The translations under genes were made by a program, and so were the position numbers. Below, in pieces: positions 1 through 8,689 of a stretch of DNA of 64,000 bases. Below the pieces are notes generated by a model. That model saw only the letters and a list, made by a program, of their open reading frames with translations. It did not search any database and was not told the origin of the DNA. Where the stretch lies: NCBI GenBank assembly GCA_016713425.1, contig JADJPE010000005.1, positions 1,178,001 to 1,242,000 of the forward strand. The letters run 5' to 3'. How positions within the stretch are numbered: the first letter of the stretch is position 1; every line of letters begins with the position of its first letter. Origin of the DNA: Deltaproteobacteria bacterium. GTDB lineage: Bacteria > Myxococcota > Kuafuiibacteriia > Kuafuiibacteriales > Kuafuiibacteriaceae.

Positions 1-414
1 GTGCCTTGGAACGATGAGACCGGTTTTGCTGCGAATGTAAACATCCCGGGCGATACCGGATGGGACGGCGCGCTCGCAGGCACGTTCAATCGGCACTTGC
101 GATGGGACAGCCGTGCGATCATCGACACGACCGAGCGCTTGGAGATCCCCCTGCGCGTCCTGGATGGCGAAGGCTCCGAGGCACCGGCCCCCGGATATCC
201 GACGATCGGGGATCGTCTGGGCCAGGCCACGCCCATCTTCGCCGACGTCACTCTTCGGCGAGTTCAGGCGTTTCAAACTCGCCCGGGGGAATCGATTCAC
301 ATGTCGTTCGGCCCAGAGGAAAGGGTCCTGACCGCAGCTTCAGACACCGGCGAGCTGATCGTGAGAGGTCTCGCGCTCGAGCCTAGTTGGAAAACCTTGA
401 TCCTGACCCGCTAA
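1..414 (+). CDS. C-terminal part of an unidentified protein (5' end outside window)
   Basis: The reading frame is open from the first base to a TAA at 412-414. The GTG at position 1 need not be the true start, and the protein most likely begins upstream. The 137 visible residues contain no signal peptide or membrane segment. They look like a compact beta-rich domain with many Gly, Asp, Pro and Arg residues (for example GWDGALAGTFNRHLRWDS near the start and VTLRRVQAFQTRPGESI near the end). I do not recognise the family. The alternation of short hydrophobic stretches with turns resembles the C-terminal domain of a secreted enzyme or binding protein, which is an inference only. It is followed by 144 bases without a gene before ilvB. 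Confidence 0.6.
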   Translation: MPWNDETGFAANVNIPGDTGWDGALAGTFNRHLRWDSRAIIDTTERLEIPLRVLDGEGSEAPAPGYPTIGDRLGQATPIFADVTLRRVQAFQTRPGESIHMSFGPEERVLTAASDTGELIVRGLALEPSWKTLILTR

Positions 415-546
415 AGCACCGTGCCGAAGCGGATCGGTTTTCTAGCAGCCCCCGTTGCATACGCAGGGTCATCGGGCCCGACCTTCGGGTTCTGACGTAT
501 ACGTTGGGTTTCTCTCCAAAGCTCGGTTGTGTACTATCCACCCTCT

Positions 547-552
547 AGGAGA
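547..552 (+). promoter_or_regulatory. Ribosome binding site that fixes the ilvB start
   Basis: AGGAGA lies six bases before a TTG codon at 559. The frame is open upstream to a GTG at 529, but no Shine-Dalgarno sequence precedes that GTG. In addition, the ten residues it would add (rich in Pro and Arg) are not typical of acetolactate synthase, whose N-terminus normally begins just before the motif GAEILVxxL. Confidence 0.6.
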
Positions 553-558
553 CCAAAC

Positions 559-2304
559 TTGGAACCCATCACTGGCGCAGAAATTCTCGTTCGTTGCCTC
601 AAACAAGAAGGGGTCGAGTACCTCTTCGGCTATCCCGGCGGGTCGGTCCTTCATATCTACGACGCGCTTCACGCCCAAGAAGACGTCAAGCACGTGCTCG
701 TTCGACACGAGCAAGCCGCAACCCACGCCGCCGACGGCTATGCACGCGCGACCGGCCGGCCCGGCGTCGTTCTCGTCACCTCAGGCCCCGGCGTAACCAA
801 CGCGGTCACGGGCATCGCAACGGCCCATATGGACTCCATCCCGATGGTGATCTTCTCGGGACAGGTCCCAACGGCCCTCATCGGGAACGACGCCTTCCAG
901 GAGGTCGACTCGGTCGGCATTACGCGGCCCTGCGTCAAGCACAACTTCCTCGTCAAAGACGTCAACCAACTCGCCGAAACAGTGAAGAAGGCCTTCTACA
1001 TCGCGACGACCGGCCGACCAGGCCCCGTGCTCGTCGACATCCCCAAGGACGTCACGATCGCGAAGACGACGTTTTCGTACCCCGAGACGATCCGACTGCG
1101 CTCCTACAACCCGACGATCAAGGGTCATGCCGGCCAGATTCGGAAGGCCGTCGATCTCATCATGTCGGCAAAGCGTCCGATCGTCTACGCGGGTGGCGGC
1201 ACAGTGATCAGCGATGGCTCCGCGCAGCTCGTCGAGTTCACGCGACTCCTCGGAAGTCCGATCACGATCACGCTGATGGGTCTCGGCGCCTACCCAGCGA
1301 CCGACAAGCAGTTCTTGGGTATGCTCGGAATGCACGGCACGTACGAAGCCAACATGGCGATGCATGAGTGCGACGTCATGATCGCGATCGGCGCTCGCTT
1401 CGACGATCGCGTCACCGGCAAGCTCGAGAAGTTCTCTCCCAACGCCAAAATCGTGCACATCGACATCGACCCTTCGTCGATCTCTAAGAACGTCCGCGTC
1501 GATATCCCGATCGTCGGTTCCGTTCCCCATGTTCTTCAGAGCATGATCACGCAGATGCGCGAAGAGTCGCTCAAGCTCAACGAGGCAGCCCTGAGCGACT
1601 GGTGGAAGCAGATCAACGCCTGGCGCGAGATGAAGTCGCTTCGCTATCGAGGCAGCGACGAAATCATCAAGCCGCAGTTCGTCGTCGAGAAGCTGTACGA
1701 AGTTACCCAGGGTCGAGCGATCATCACGTCCGACGTCGGTCAGCACCAGATGTGGGCGGCGCAGTACTATCACTTCGATCAACCGCGCCAATGGATCAAC
1801 TCAGGCGGCCTCGGCACGATGGGCTTTGGCCTTCCGGCCGCGATGGGTGCTCAGCTCGCGTTCCCGAATCGAGACGTCGCGTGCGTCACCGGCGAAGGCA
1901 GTATTCAGATGATGCTTCAAGAGCTGTCGACGATGAAGCAGTACGGAACGCCGGTGAAGATCATCAACTTGAACAACCGGTACCTTGGGATGGTCCGGCA
2001 GTGGCAAGAGTTCTTCTACCAGAAGCGCTACAGCATGTCGTACATGGAGGCGCTCCCCGACTTCGTGAAGCTCGCCGAGGCGTATGGTCACGTTGGGATC
2101 AAGATCGAGAAGCCGAGCGAGGTCGAAGGCGCGTTGCGCGAAGCCTTCGCGATGAAAGAGCGCTTGGTGTTCCTCGATTTCATCACCGATCCGACCGAAA
2201 ACGTCTTCCCGATGATCCCATCGGGCGGCGGTCAAAATGAGATGCTTCTCGCGGAACGCGACGAAATGGTGTCGACCCATGAGGATGGGATGGTGCTCGT
2301 ATGA
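559..2304 (+). CDS. ilvB: Acetolactate synthase, large catalytic subunit
   Basis: Thiamine-diphosphate enzyme that condenses two pyruvates to 2-acetolactate, or pyruvate with 2-oxobutyrate, at the first common step of branched-chain amino acid synthesis in the cytoplasm. The 581 residues carry the three usual domains. The N-terminal TPP domain has the FGYPGG motif and the catalytic Glu in RHEQAATHAADGYARATG. A central FAD-binding-type domain follows. The C-terminal TPP domain has GEGSIQM and the Mg/TPP motif ending in NLNNRYLGMVRQWQ. The run MSYMEALPDFVKLAEAYG is diagnostic of AHAS rather than other TPP enzymes. The TTG start is chosen from the AGGAGA site. The stop overlaps the start of ilvN (ATGA), so the two subunits are translationally coupled. 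Confidence 0.96.
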   Translation: MEPITGAEILVRCLKQEGVEYLFGYPGGSVLHIYDALHAQEDVKHVLVRHEQAATHAADGYARATGRPGVVLVTSGPGVTNAVTGIATAHMDSIPMVIFSGQVPTALIGNDAFQEVDSVGITRPCVKHNFLVKDVNQLAETVKKAFYIATTGRPGPVLVDIPKDVTIAKTTFSYPETIRLRSYNPTIKGHAGQIRKAVDLIMSAKRPIVYAGGGTVISDGSAQLVEFTRLLGSPITITLMGLGAYPATDKQFLGMLGMHGTYEANMAMHECDVMIAIGARFDDRVTGKLEKFSPNAKIVHIDIDPSSISKNVRVDIPIVGSVPHVLQSMITQMREESLKLNEAALSDWWKQINAWREMKSLRYRGSDEIIKPQFVVEKLYEVTQGRAIITSDVGQHQMWAAQYYHFDQPRQWINSGGLGTMGFGLPAAMGAQLAFPNRDVACVTGEGSIQMMLQELSTMKQYGTPVKIINLNNRYLGMVRQWQEFFYQKRYSMSYMEALPDFVKLAEAYGHVGIKIEKPSEVEGALREAFAMKERLVFLDFITDPTENVFPMIPSGGGQNEMLLAERDEMVSTHEDGMVLV

Positions 2305-2804
2305 AGAATCCACATCGCCACTTGATCTCGATCCTGATGGAGAACGAGTCGGGCGCGCTCTCGCGCGTCGCGAATCTCTTCTCGGCGCGCGGCTACAACA
2401 TCGAGAGCCTCACCGTCGCCCCAACGAACGATCCGTCGCTCTCGCGGCTCACGCTGGTGACGTGCGGGAACGATCAAATCATTGAGCAGATCGTCAAGCA
2501 GCTCAACAAGATCATCGACGTCGTCAAGTTGATGGACATGACCGAAGCCGACGCGATCGAACGTGAGCTCATGCTCGTCAAGACGCGGGCCGTAGGAGAG
2601 GGGCGCGCCGAGATGAAGCGACTGGCCGAGATCTTCGACGGTCATATCCTCGACGTGACCGACTCGACCTACACGATCGAGCTCACCGGCCGAAGCGAGA
2701 AGCTCGACAACTTCCTCCGCGCCGTCGACAAAGATTCCATCCTCGAAGTTGCACGATCCGGCACGACCGGCATTGGCCGCGGCGCCCGCGCCCTCAACGT
2801 CTAG
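2301..2804 (+). CDS. ilvN: Acetolactate synthase, small regulatory subunit
   Basis: Regulatory partner of the preceding large subunit. It stimulates catalysis and confers feedback inhibition by valine. The 167 residues begin with an ACT domain (ISILMENESGALSRVANLF, then the conserved RGYNIESLTVAPT) and continue with the C-terminal domain typical of IlvH/IlvN (GHILDVTDSTYTIELTG). Length matches the family (about 160-165). The start ATG overlaps the ilvB stop by four bases. No terminator hairpin is visible after the TAG. The next 250 bases are non-coding and appear to be the hox promoter region. Confidence 0.95.
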   Translation: MKNPHRHLISILMENESGALSRVANLFSARGYNIESLTVAPTNDPSLSRLTLVTCGNDQIIEQIVKQLNKIIDVVKLMDMTEADAIERELMLVKTRAVGEGRAEMKRLAEIFDGHILDVTDSTYTIELTGRSEKLDNFLRAVDKDSILEVARSGTTGIGRGARALNV

Positions 2805-2823
2805 CGCCGTACGTCGTCCCATC

Positions 2824-2859
2824 ATCCTGTCGCCTCACATAATCCTGTCGCCTCACATA
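2824..2859 (+). repeat. Perfect 18-bp tandem duplication upstream of hoxE
   Basis: The unit ATCCTGTCGCCTCACATA occurs twice, head to tail, with no mismatch (2824-2841 and 2842-2859). It lies about 200 bases before the hoxE start, where an activator of the hydrogenase operon could bind. It could equally be a recent slippage duplication. No protein is known to me that recognises this word. Confidence 0.6.
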
Positions 2860-2937
2860 CTAGACTGCCTAAGTACCCATTCCAGCCCAGCTTCGTGGCT
2901 CCATGAGAACCCTTCTCGACGCTCGCCGAGCGACGAA

Positions 2938-2956
2938 TTGCACGCAGGTGTTGCAA
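2938..2956. promoter_or_regulatory. Candidate operator: TTGCA-N9-TGCAA inverted repeat
   Basis: Two five-base half-sites in inverted orientation with centres 14 bases apart lie about 100 bases upstream of the hoxE start. The geometry suits a dimeric helix-turn-helix regulator. No -35/-10 pair or sigma-54 element could be assigned with confidence around it. Confidence 0.3.
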
Positions 2957-3056
2957 ACACACTCCGGGTCGACAAGAGTGGTGCGCGCAAGCGCCATTGC
3001 CTTCCAAACAAGGAGGCGAAAGGCACGAAGAGCGAGGAAGGGAGAAGGGAGCAGCG

Positions 3057-3617
3057 GTGACACCATCAACCGATTCAGGATCCCGAAAAGCGGCGCCCGC
3101 AAGCCCGAAATCGAAGGCGATTCGCGATAACCGCGAGAAGATGCTCGAGCGTTCGATGTCGCGGCACGCATACGCCGGCAATGCGCTCATTGAGGTCCTG
3201 CACACCGCCCAGGAGCTGTTTGGCTTCTTGTCGCCAGCGCTTCTTCGACGCGTCGCGAGCAAGCTCCACCTTCCTCCGAGTCGAGTGCTCGCCGTCGCGA
3301 CCTTCTACAACTTCTTCTCTCTCAAGCCCAAAGGTGAGCACACCGCGGTCGTCTGCCTGGGGACCGCTTGCTACGTGGGTGGCGCAGTCGATCTCGTTCA
3401 AAAACTCGAACACCGCTGTGCCAAAGTGGGTGCAACGAGCCCCGACGGCAAAGTGACCGTTCAGGTGGCTCGGTGTATCGGATCTTGCGGACTGGCGCCG
3501 GCGGTGATTCTCGATGGGCAGATTCTGCCCCGGGTCACGCCCGACCAGTTGGATGCGGTGATCGACCGCATCTTGGCGTCGCCTGAAGCAGCGCCGGCCG
3601 ATTCGGCGTCCCAGTGA
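3057..3617 (+). CDS. hoxE: Bidirectional [NiFe] hydrogenase diaphorase subunit HoxE (NuoE-like)
   Basis: Thioredoxin-like [2Fe-2S] protein of the NuoE/HoxE family, an electron carrier in the diaphorase half of NAD(P)-linked hydrogenases. It shows a helical N-terminal region (HTAQELFGFLSPALLRRVA) and the four cluster cysteines in the arrangement CLGTAC ... CIGSC. Length (186 residues) fits. The frame is open upstream to a TTG at 2997. The GTG at 3057 is preferred because AGGGAG sits five bases ahead, and because the extra residues would be a charged low-complexity stretch. It is first gene of the hoxEFUYH operon; 67 bases separate it from hoxF. Confidence 0.88.
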   Translation: MTPSTDSGSRKAAPASPKSKAIRDNREKMLERSMSRHAYAGNALIEVLHTAQELFGFLSPALLRRVASKLHLPPSRVLAVATFYNFFSLKPKGEHTAVVCLGTACYVGGAVDLVQKLEHRCAKVGATSPDGKVTVQVARCIGSCGLAPAVILDGQILPRVTPDQLDAVIDRILASPEAAPADSASQ

Positions 3618-3684
3618 GGAAGCCTTGGGCGAGAAACTGCGGAAGAAAAGCTAGCGACGCATGGGCATGCATTAAGGAAAGGCG

Positions 3685-5334
3685 ATGACCCCGGAAGAAC
3701 TTCATCAACGACGAGACAAGGAGCGCGCCAAGCGCTCGACCGAAGAAGATCATCTCTTGTGCTGCACAGCGGCGGGCTGCCTCTCGTGCGGGAGCGAAGA
3801 CGTGCTGCATTCACTTCGCGACGCCGTAAAAACGACAGAGGCCAACGTTCGCGTCTCAGGCACCGGTTGCCTCGGCCTCTGCAGCAAAGGCCCGCTCGTG
3901 AAACGCGAAAGCGATGGCGCGTTCTTTGGCGGACTGTCCCCTGAGAGCGCCGCGGCCCTCGTTCCCGGGCGCGCGGACCTCGTCGACCGACAAACCTTGG
4001 CCGAGCACCGCATCGAGCCGACCACGCCGTTCTTCGCGCTTCAGCAGCGGATCGTGCTCGAAAACGCCGGGCGCACCGACCCCGAACGCATCGAAGACTA
4101 CATTTTGGCCGACGGCTACGAGGCCCTATCCAAAGCCGTCACCGAGATGACCCCGGAGGAAGTTCTCAGCGAGGTCAAGAAGAGCGGATTGCGGGGACGC
4201 GGTGGTGCTGGCTATCCGACCGCCCTCAAGTGGGAGCTGGTCGCAAAGCAGGCAGCCACGACCAAGTACATCGTATGCAACGCCGACGAAGGCGATCCGG
4301 GTGCGTTCATGGACCGGAGCGTGCTCGAAGGCGATCCGCATCGTGTCCTCGAAGGGATGGCTCTGGCCGGCTACGCGGCTGGCGCGAGCCAGGGCTACAT
4401 CTACGTGCGCGGAGAGTACGCCCTTGCGGTGCAGCGGCTCGAGAAAGCCATCCGACAGGCGGAAAGAGAGCGCATCCTCGGCAATCGAGTGCTCGACAGC
4501 GCCTTTGCGTTCCAGGTCGACATTCGGGTGGGCGCCGGCGCGTTTGTTTGTGGCGAGGAGACCGCCCTCCTCGCCTCCATCGAGGGCCGACGTGGGGAGC
4601 CACGAACCCGTCCTCCGTATCCGCCAGAGCGCGGGCTCTTCGGCAAGCCGACGCTCATCAACAACGTCGAGACGTTCGCCAACATCCCCCCGATCATTCG
4701 AAAGGGTGGCGATTGGTTCTCGTCGATCGGCACCGAGCGAAGCAAGGGAACGAAGGTGTTCGCGGTGGCGGGCAAGATCGTGCACACCGGACTGGTCGAA
4801 GTCCCGATGGGCACGTCACTGCGAACGATCGTCCAAGACATTTGCGGCGGCGTTCCCGGGGGCGGGAAGCTCAAAGCTGTGCTCACGGGCGGCCCGAGCG
4901 GGGGCGCGATTCCTGAGTCGCTGCTTGATCTTCCGGTCGACTATGAATCGCTGTCGAAGGCCGGATCGATGATGGGTTCAGGCGGGCTCATCGTGATGGA
5001 TGATGAAACCAGCATGGTCGACGTCGCCCGCTACTTCATGGAGTTCTGCATGGACGAGTCGTGCGGCAAGTGCATCCCTTGTCGCGCCGGCACGGTCCAG
5101 ATGCACGACATCTTGGCCCGCATCAGCCGGCGCGAAGCTGAGCCGTCAGACCTCGAGATGCTCGCAAAACTCGCAACACTGCTCAAAGAAACCAGCCTGT
5201 GCGGCCTTGGTCAGACCGCACCCAACCCCGTCGTCAGCGCCCTCCGGTACTTCCGCGAAGAGTTCGACGAGAAGCTCGTCAAGCATCCCCTTGCCGAGAA
5301 CACGAGCCGCACTGCGTCGGAACGAAGGGAGTAA
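3685..5334 (+). CDS. hoxF: Hydrogenase diaphorase flavoprotein subunit HoxF (NuoF-like)
   Basis: Site of NAD(P)H oxidation or NAD(P)+ reduction, with FMN and iron-sulfur clusters. In order: an N-terminal thioredoxin-like ferredoxin domain (residues about 1-110) with CCTAAGCLSC and GTGCLGLC cysteines; the NuoF core with FMN/NAD motifs GLRGRGGAGYPTALKW (near 168) and NADEGDPGAFMDRSVLEGDP; then GAGAFVCGEETALLASIEGR; and a C-terminal [4Fe-4S] site ESCGKCIPCRAGT with a final Cys in LCGLGQTAPNPV. The fused N-terminal domain at 549 residues is typical of HoxF rather than plain NuoF. A good ribosome site (AAGGAAAGG) precedes the ATG. hoxU follows after 12 bases. Confidence 0.93.
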   Translation: MTPEELHQRRDKERAKRSTEEDHLLCCTAAGCLSCGSEDVLHSLRDAVKTTEANVRVSGTGCLGLCSKGPLVKRESDGAFFGGLSPESAAALVPGRADLVDRQTLAEHRIEPTTPFFALQQRIVLENAGRTDPERIEDYILADGYEALSKAVTEMTPEEVLSEVKKSGLRGRGGAGYPTALKWELVAKQAATTKYIVCNADEGDPGAFMDRSVLEGDPHRVLEGMALAGYAAGASQGYIYVRGEYALAVQRLEKAIRQAERERILGNRVLDSAFAFQVDIRVGAGAFVCGEETALLASIEGRRGEPRTRPPYPPERGLFGKPTLINNVETFANIPPIIRKGGDWFSSIGTERSKGTKVFAVAGKIVHTGLVEVPMGTSLRTIVQDICGGVPGGGKLKAVLTGGPSGGAIPESLLDLPVDYESLSKAGSMMGSGGLIVMDDETSMVDVARYFMEFCMDESCGKCIPCRAGTVQMHDILARISRREAEPSDLEMLAKLATLLKETSLCGLGQTAPNPVVSALRYFREEFDEKLVKHPLAENTSRTASERRE

Positions 5335-5346
5335 GAGGCAACAACC

Positions 5347-6069
5347 ATGTCCGTCAAGACACTCAAGATCGATGGCGAGATGGTCACCGGACGCGCCGGT
5401 GAGACGTTGTTCAATGTCGCCTGGGACGCCGGCATTTCTTTGCCGCGACTTTGCCACGTGGGCGGGCTTTCGGATGTCGGCGCTTGCCGCCTTTGTGTGG
5501 TCGAAGTCGAAGGTCAGTCCAAGCTGGCAGCCGCCTGCGTCACGCCGGTCGAGGAAGGCATGGTGGTGCACACGAACACCGAGCGTCTTCGTGAACATCG
5601 GCGGCTTCTCATCGAGCTCCTCTTCGCCGAGGGAAATCACGTCTGTTCGGTCTGCGTATCGAACGGACACTGCGAGCTTCAAGATCTCGCGGTCCAGCTC
5701 GGCGTCGATCACGTTCGCCTTCGCTACCAGCATCCAAAGCGAGGCGTCGATGCGACGCACGCTCGGTTTGGACTCGACCACAACCGCTGCATCTTCTGCA
5801 CGCGTTGTGTGCGGGTCTGCGATGAAGTCGAAGGGGCGCACACGCTCGACGTCTCGGGGCGAGGCGCATCACTCAAAATCATCTGCGATCTCGGCGAGCC
5901 GTGGGGGCAATCGGAGACATGCACAAGCTGCGGCAAGTGCGTGCAGGTTTGCCCAACCGGTGCGCTCTACCTAGACGGCGCAAGCGTCGGTGAGATGGAA
6001 AAGAATCGGCGGTTCCTGCAATACATCGTGACCGCCCGGGAGAAGCGAGAATGGATTCGCAAGGGCTAA
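5347..6069 (+). CDS. hoxU: Hydrogenase diaphorase iron-sulfur subunit HoxU
   Basis: Relays electrons between the flavoprotein HoxF and the hydrogenase dimer HoxYH. It corresponds to the N-terminal part of complex I NuoG. The 240 residues contain a plant-type [2Fe-2S] ferredoxin domain (LCHVGGLSDVGACRLC and a later Cys in AAACVTPVE), a His/Cys3 [4Fe-4S] motif (HVCSVCVSNGHCELQ) and two ferredoxin-type [4Fe-4S] motifs (CIFCTRCVRVCD and CTSCGKCVQVCPTGAL). Its last 19 bases overlap the start of hoxY, so the two are probably translated together. Confidence 0.93.
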   Translation: MSVKTLKIDGEMVTGRAGETLFNVAWDAGISLPRLCHVGGLSDVGACRLCVVEVEGQSKLAAACVTPVEEGMVVHTNTERLREHRRLLIELLFAEGNHVCSVCVSNGHCELQDLAVQLGVDHVRLRYQHPKRGVDATHARFGLDHNRCIFCTRCVRVCDEVEGAHTLDVSGRGASLKIICDLGEPWGQSETCTSCGKCVQVCPTGALYLDGASVGEMEKNRRFLQYIVTAREKREWIRKG

Positions 6070-6590
6070 AACCTCGATTGGCGACCATCTGGTTGGGCGG
6101 TTGTTCAGGCTGTCACATGTCATTTCTCGACATGGACGAGCGCCTGATCGACCTCGCGCTTCGGGTCGACCTCTGTTCGTCGCCTTTGGTCGACGTCAAG
6201 GAGTTCCCGAATGTCGACGTCACGCTGGTGGAAGGCGCCGTGGCCAACGAAGCGCACGTTCACGAACTCGAGATCGTGCGCGCGCGATCGCGCATCGTGG
6301 TGGCGTTCGGCGATTGTGCGGTTACCGGCAACGTCACGGCCATGCGAAACGCGTTCGGCGTTGAAGACGTCTTGACGCGTGCATACCGTTCGACGTCGGC
6401 CGTCGTTGTCGGCGTCCCCGACGGAGCGGACGGCATGGTGCCGCGTCTCCTTCCACGCGTCCGCCCGCTCCACGAGCTCGTGAAGGTCGACTATTTCCTT
6501 CAGGGGTGTCCTCCGTCGGCGGATGAAATCTATACGTTCTTGAATGAGCTTCTCGAAGGCCGCACGCCGACGATTCGGAGGTTTGGCTAG
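6051..6590 (+). CDS. hoxY: [NiFe] hydrogenase small subunit HoxY
   Basis: Small subunit of the hydrogenase dimer, carrying the proximal [4Fe-4S] cluster. At 179 residues it is of the short, signal-less, cytoplasmic type. Cluster ligands are visible in GGCSGCHMSF, FGDCAVTGN and LQGCPPSADEIY. There is no twin-arginine leader, which fits a soluble cytoplasmic NAD(P)-linked enzyme rather than a periplasmic uptake hydrogenase. It overlaps hoxU by 19 bases and is separated from hoxH by two bases. Confidence 0.93.
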   Translation: MDSQGLKPRLATIWLGGCSGCHMSFLDMDERLIDLALRVDLCSSPLVDVKEFPNVDVTLVEGAVANEAHVHELEIVRARSRIVVAFGDCAVTGNVTAMRNAFGVEDVLTRAYRSTSAVVVGVPDGADGMVPRLLPRVRPLHELVKVDYFLQGCPPSADEIYTFLNELLEGRTPTIRRFG

Positions 6591-6592
6591 TC

Positions 6593-8026
6593 ATGACAGG
6601 CCGCATCGAAATCAACCCCATCACCCGGGTTGAAGGCCACGCAAAGGTCACCATCGATCTCGACGAGCGCGGCGAGGTCGCACGCGCACGCTTTCACGTG
6701 CTCGAATTCCGAGGGTTCGAGAAGCTATGCGAGGGGCGCCCGTTTCACGAAATGCCTGGCATCATGGCGCGCGTTTGCGGCATCTGCCCGGTGAGTCATA
6801 TCCTCGCGAGCTCCAAAGCGGGCGATCGTTTGCTCGGCATCGAGGTACCGCCTGCCGCGGTGTTGCAGCGGCGACTCGCCAACTACGGGCAGGTTCTTCA
6901 ATCCCACGCACTCAGCTTCTTTCATCTCTCCTCGCCCGACCTCTTGCTCGGCATGGACGCCGACCCGCGAACCCGAAATCTCTTCGGACTGGTGGCGCAA
7001 GATCCCGACTTCGCACGGCGCGGCATCCGGCTCCGCCAGTTCGGTCAACGGATTATCGAGCTCGTCGGCGGATCGCGAATTCATCCGTCCTGGTCGGTGC
7101 CCGGCGGCGTCGCTCGCGTGCTCTCTTCGAGCGCGTGCGACGAACTCAAAGGCTGGCTTGCGGAAGCGTACGCCACCGTCGACATCGCACTCACGCGACT
7201 CAAGCAGATCCTCGACCGACACACCGAAGAGGTCGAACACCTGGGCAGCTTTCCGTCGCTTTTCCTGGGGATGGTCGACGACGAGGGTCGTCTGGCCTAT
7301 TACGACGGCCGAATCCGCATCGTCGACGCCGAAGGCAATGTCGTTGCCGACCGCTTGGATCCCGGCCGTTACGCCAAGTACCTCGACGAGGCCTCGGAGA
7401 GCTGGTCCTTCATGAAACACGCCTTCTACAAGCCGATGGGCTATCCGGTTGGCGCGTATCGGGTCGGCCCGCTCGCTCGACTCAACGTCGCGACCACAGC
7501 CGGCACGCAGAGGGCCGACCGCGAACTCCGTGAGTTCAAGCAGCGAAGCTCGGGCGCCGTGTGTGCGTCGTTTCACTATCACCTCGCTCGCCTCATCGAG
7601 ATGCTTCATGCGGTGGAGAAGATCGAGGAGCTACTCGACGAGCCGGAGCTCAAGAGCCATGAGATTCGAGCCAAGGCTCAACTCAACCGTCGACAAGGCA
7701 TCGGCGCCGCCGAGGCACCGCGAGGAACGCTCTTTCACCACTACGAAGTCGACGACGACGGCCTCATCGTGCGCGCCAATCTCTTGATCGCTACGCTCCA
7801 GAACAACGCGGCGATCAATCGAGCGGTCGAACAAGCCGCAAAGCGCTTCGTTCGTGCGGACGGGCTTCAGGAGGGAATGTTGAATCGAGTCGAGGCCGCC
7901 ATTCGATGCTTCGACCCGTGCCTCTCGTGTTCAACCCACGCGCTCGGCCAGATGCCCCTCTCGATCGAAATTCTTGACGCTGCCGGCACCGTCGTCGATC
8001 GCCTCGCGCGGCCCGACCAAGTGTAA
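6593..8026 (+). CDS. hoxH: [NiFe] hydrogenase large subunit HoxH (unprocessed precursor form)
   Basis: Carries the Ni-Fe(CN)2CO active site that interconverts H2 with protons and electrons. The N-terminal ligand motif RVCGICPVSH and the C-terminal DPCLSCSTH are intact, giving the four active-site cysteines. About 28 residues follow the last His of DPCLSCSTH. In this family that tail is removed by a dedicated endopeptidase (HoxW type) after nickel insertion, so maturation must rely on genes elsewhere: neither hoxW nor hyp genes occur in this window. The 477 residues match group 3d HoxH. It is the last gene of the operon, and no obvious terminator follows. Confidence 0.94.
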   Translation: MTGRIEINPITRVEGHAKVTIDLDERGEVARARFHVLEFRGFEKLCEGRPFHEMPGIMARVCGICPVSHILASSKAGDRLLGIEVPPAAVLQRRLANYGQVLQSHALSFFHLSSPDLLLGMDADPRTRNLFGLVAQDPDFARRGIRLRQFGQRIIELVGGSRIHPSWSVPGGVARVLSSSACDELKGWLAEAYATVDIALTRLKQILDRHTEEVEHLGSFPSLFLGMVDDEGRLAYYDGRIRIVDAEGNVVADRLDPGRYAKYLDEASESWSFMKHAFYKPMGYPVGAYRVGPLARLNVATTAGTQRADRELREFKQRSSGAVCASFHYHLARLIEMLHAVEKIEELLDEPELKSHEIRAKAQLNRRQGIGAAEAPRGTLFHHYEVDDDGLIVRANLLIATLQNNAAINRAVEQAAKRFVRADGLQEGMLNRVEAAIRCFDPCLSCSTHALGQMPLSIEILDAAGTVVDRLARPDQV

Positions 8027-8083
8027 CGCTCAGCCAGACCACCCGTTCGACGGCTCGTCTCCTCCATACGAAGCTAGCTAGGG

Positions 8084-8431
8084 CTACCAGGGCTTGAAGA
8101 TACAGAGCGCCCCGAGACCCATCAAAGCAAAGCCAACCATCTGTAACCAAGAAACAGGTTGCTTGAAGAACCAGGTTGAGAAGCCCACGAAAACAGTCAG
8201 CGTAATGACTTCTTGCACGGTCTTGAGTTGCGCCAGGGAGTATCCAGCCTGCATACCCAACCGGTTTGCCGGGACCTGCAAGAGGTACTCGAAAAAAGCG
8301 ATGCCCCAGCTCACCAGGATCACGAGCCACAACGGCGAATTACGGTGGTGCTTGAGATGCGCGTACCACGCAAAGGTCATGAACACATTGGAGGCCAGCA
8401 ATAAGAATATCGGTCCCACCCGGAGCAGCAC
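8084..8431 (-). CDS. DUF486 / DMT-superfamily small membrane protein
   Basis: A protein of 115 residues with four predicted membrane helices (IFLLLASNVFMTFAWYAHL; WLVILVSWGIAFFEYLLQV; VITLTVFVGFSTWF; MVGFALMGLGALCIF). The motif NVFMTFAWYAHLK and the Leu-Gln-Val-Pro-Ala-Asn-Arg segment are characteristic of DUF486, a family distantly related to small drug/metabolite transporters. Its substrate is unknown. The start is GTG at 8431; an in-frame GTG five codons later is also possible. It converges on hoxH with 57 bases between them and is not part of that operon. Confidence 0.82.
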   Translation of the reverse strand: MLLRVGPIFLLLASNVFMTFAWYAHLKHHRNSPLWLVILVSWGIAFFEYLLQVPANRLGMQAGYSLAQLKTVQEVITLTVFVGFSTWFFKQPVSWLQMVGFALMGLGALCIFKPW

Positions 8432-8689
8432 TCAATCGATTCCTGGCACGCATCCTGCTCCGGCCGCGCGTCGTCGTCTACAACGAAGTCCTCTAGCCCT
8501 CAAACAAGCGCGCCCCGCGCTCTGTTCACGGATCAAGAACGAAAAGCTTTCGATAATTCGAGTGTCCTGGTGAGAACAACTTGAACCCCGGAAGGCTTTT
8601 CGGATGAACAGGAACATACGACGACGCATCGAGGCTGAGAAGATCAAGATCAAGATCAAGAGTCGGCTCAAGTCTGCCACCCAGGTGAA

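Noticed and set aside
476..490. CCCGA/TCGGG hairpin upstream of ilvB as a terminator or attenuator
   Set aside because: The stem is only five pairs and there is no T tract or leader peptide rich in Ile/Val/Leu codons.
781..1791. Long open frame on the minus strand opposite ilvB
   Set aside because: It lies wholly inside ilvB, has no ribosome site and reads as Arg/Asp-rich sequence typical of a GC-rich antisense shadow.
2997..3056. Longer HoxE starting at TTG 2997
   Set aside because: The added 20 residues are a charged low-complexity stretch, and the GTG at 3057 has a better-placed ribosome site.
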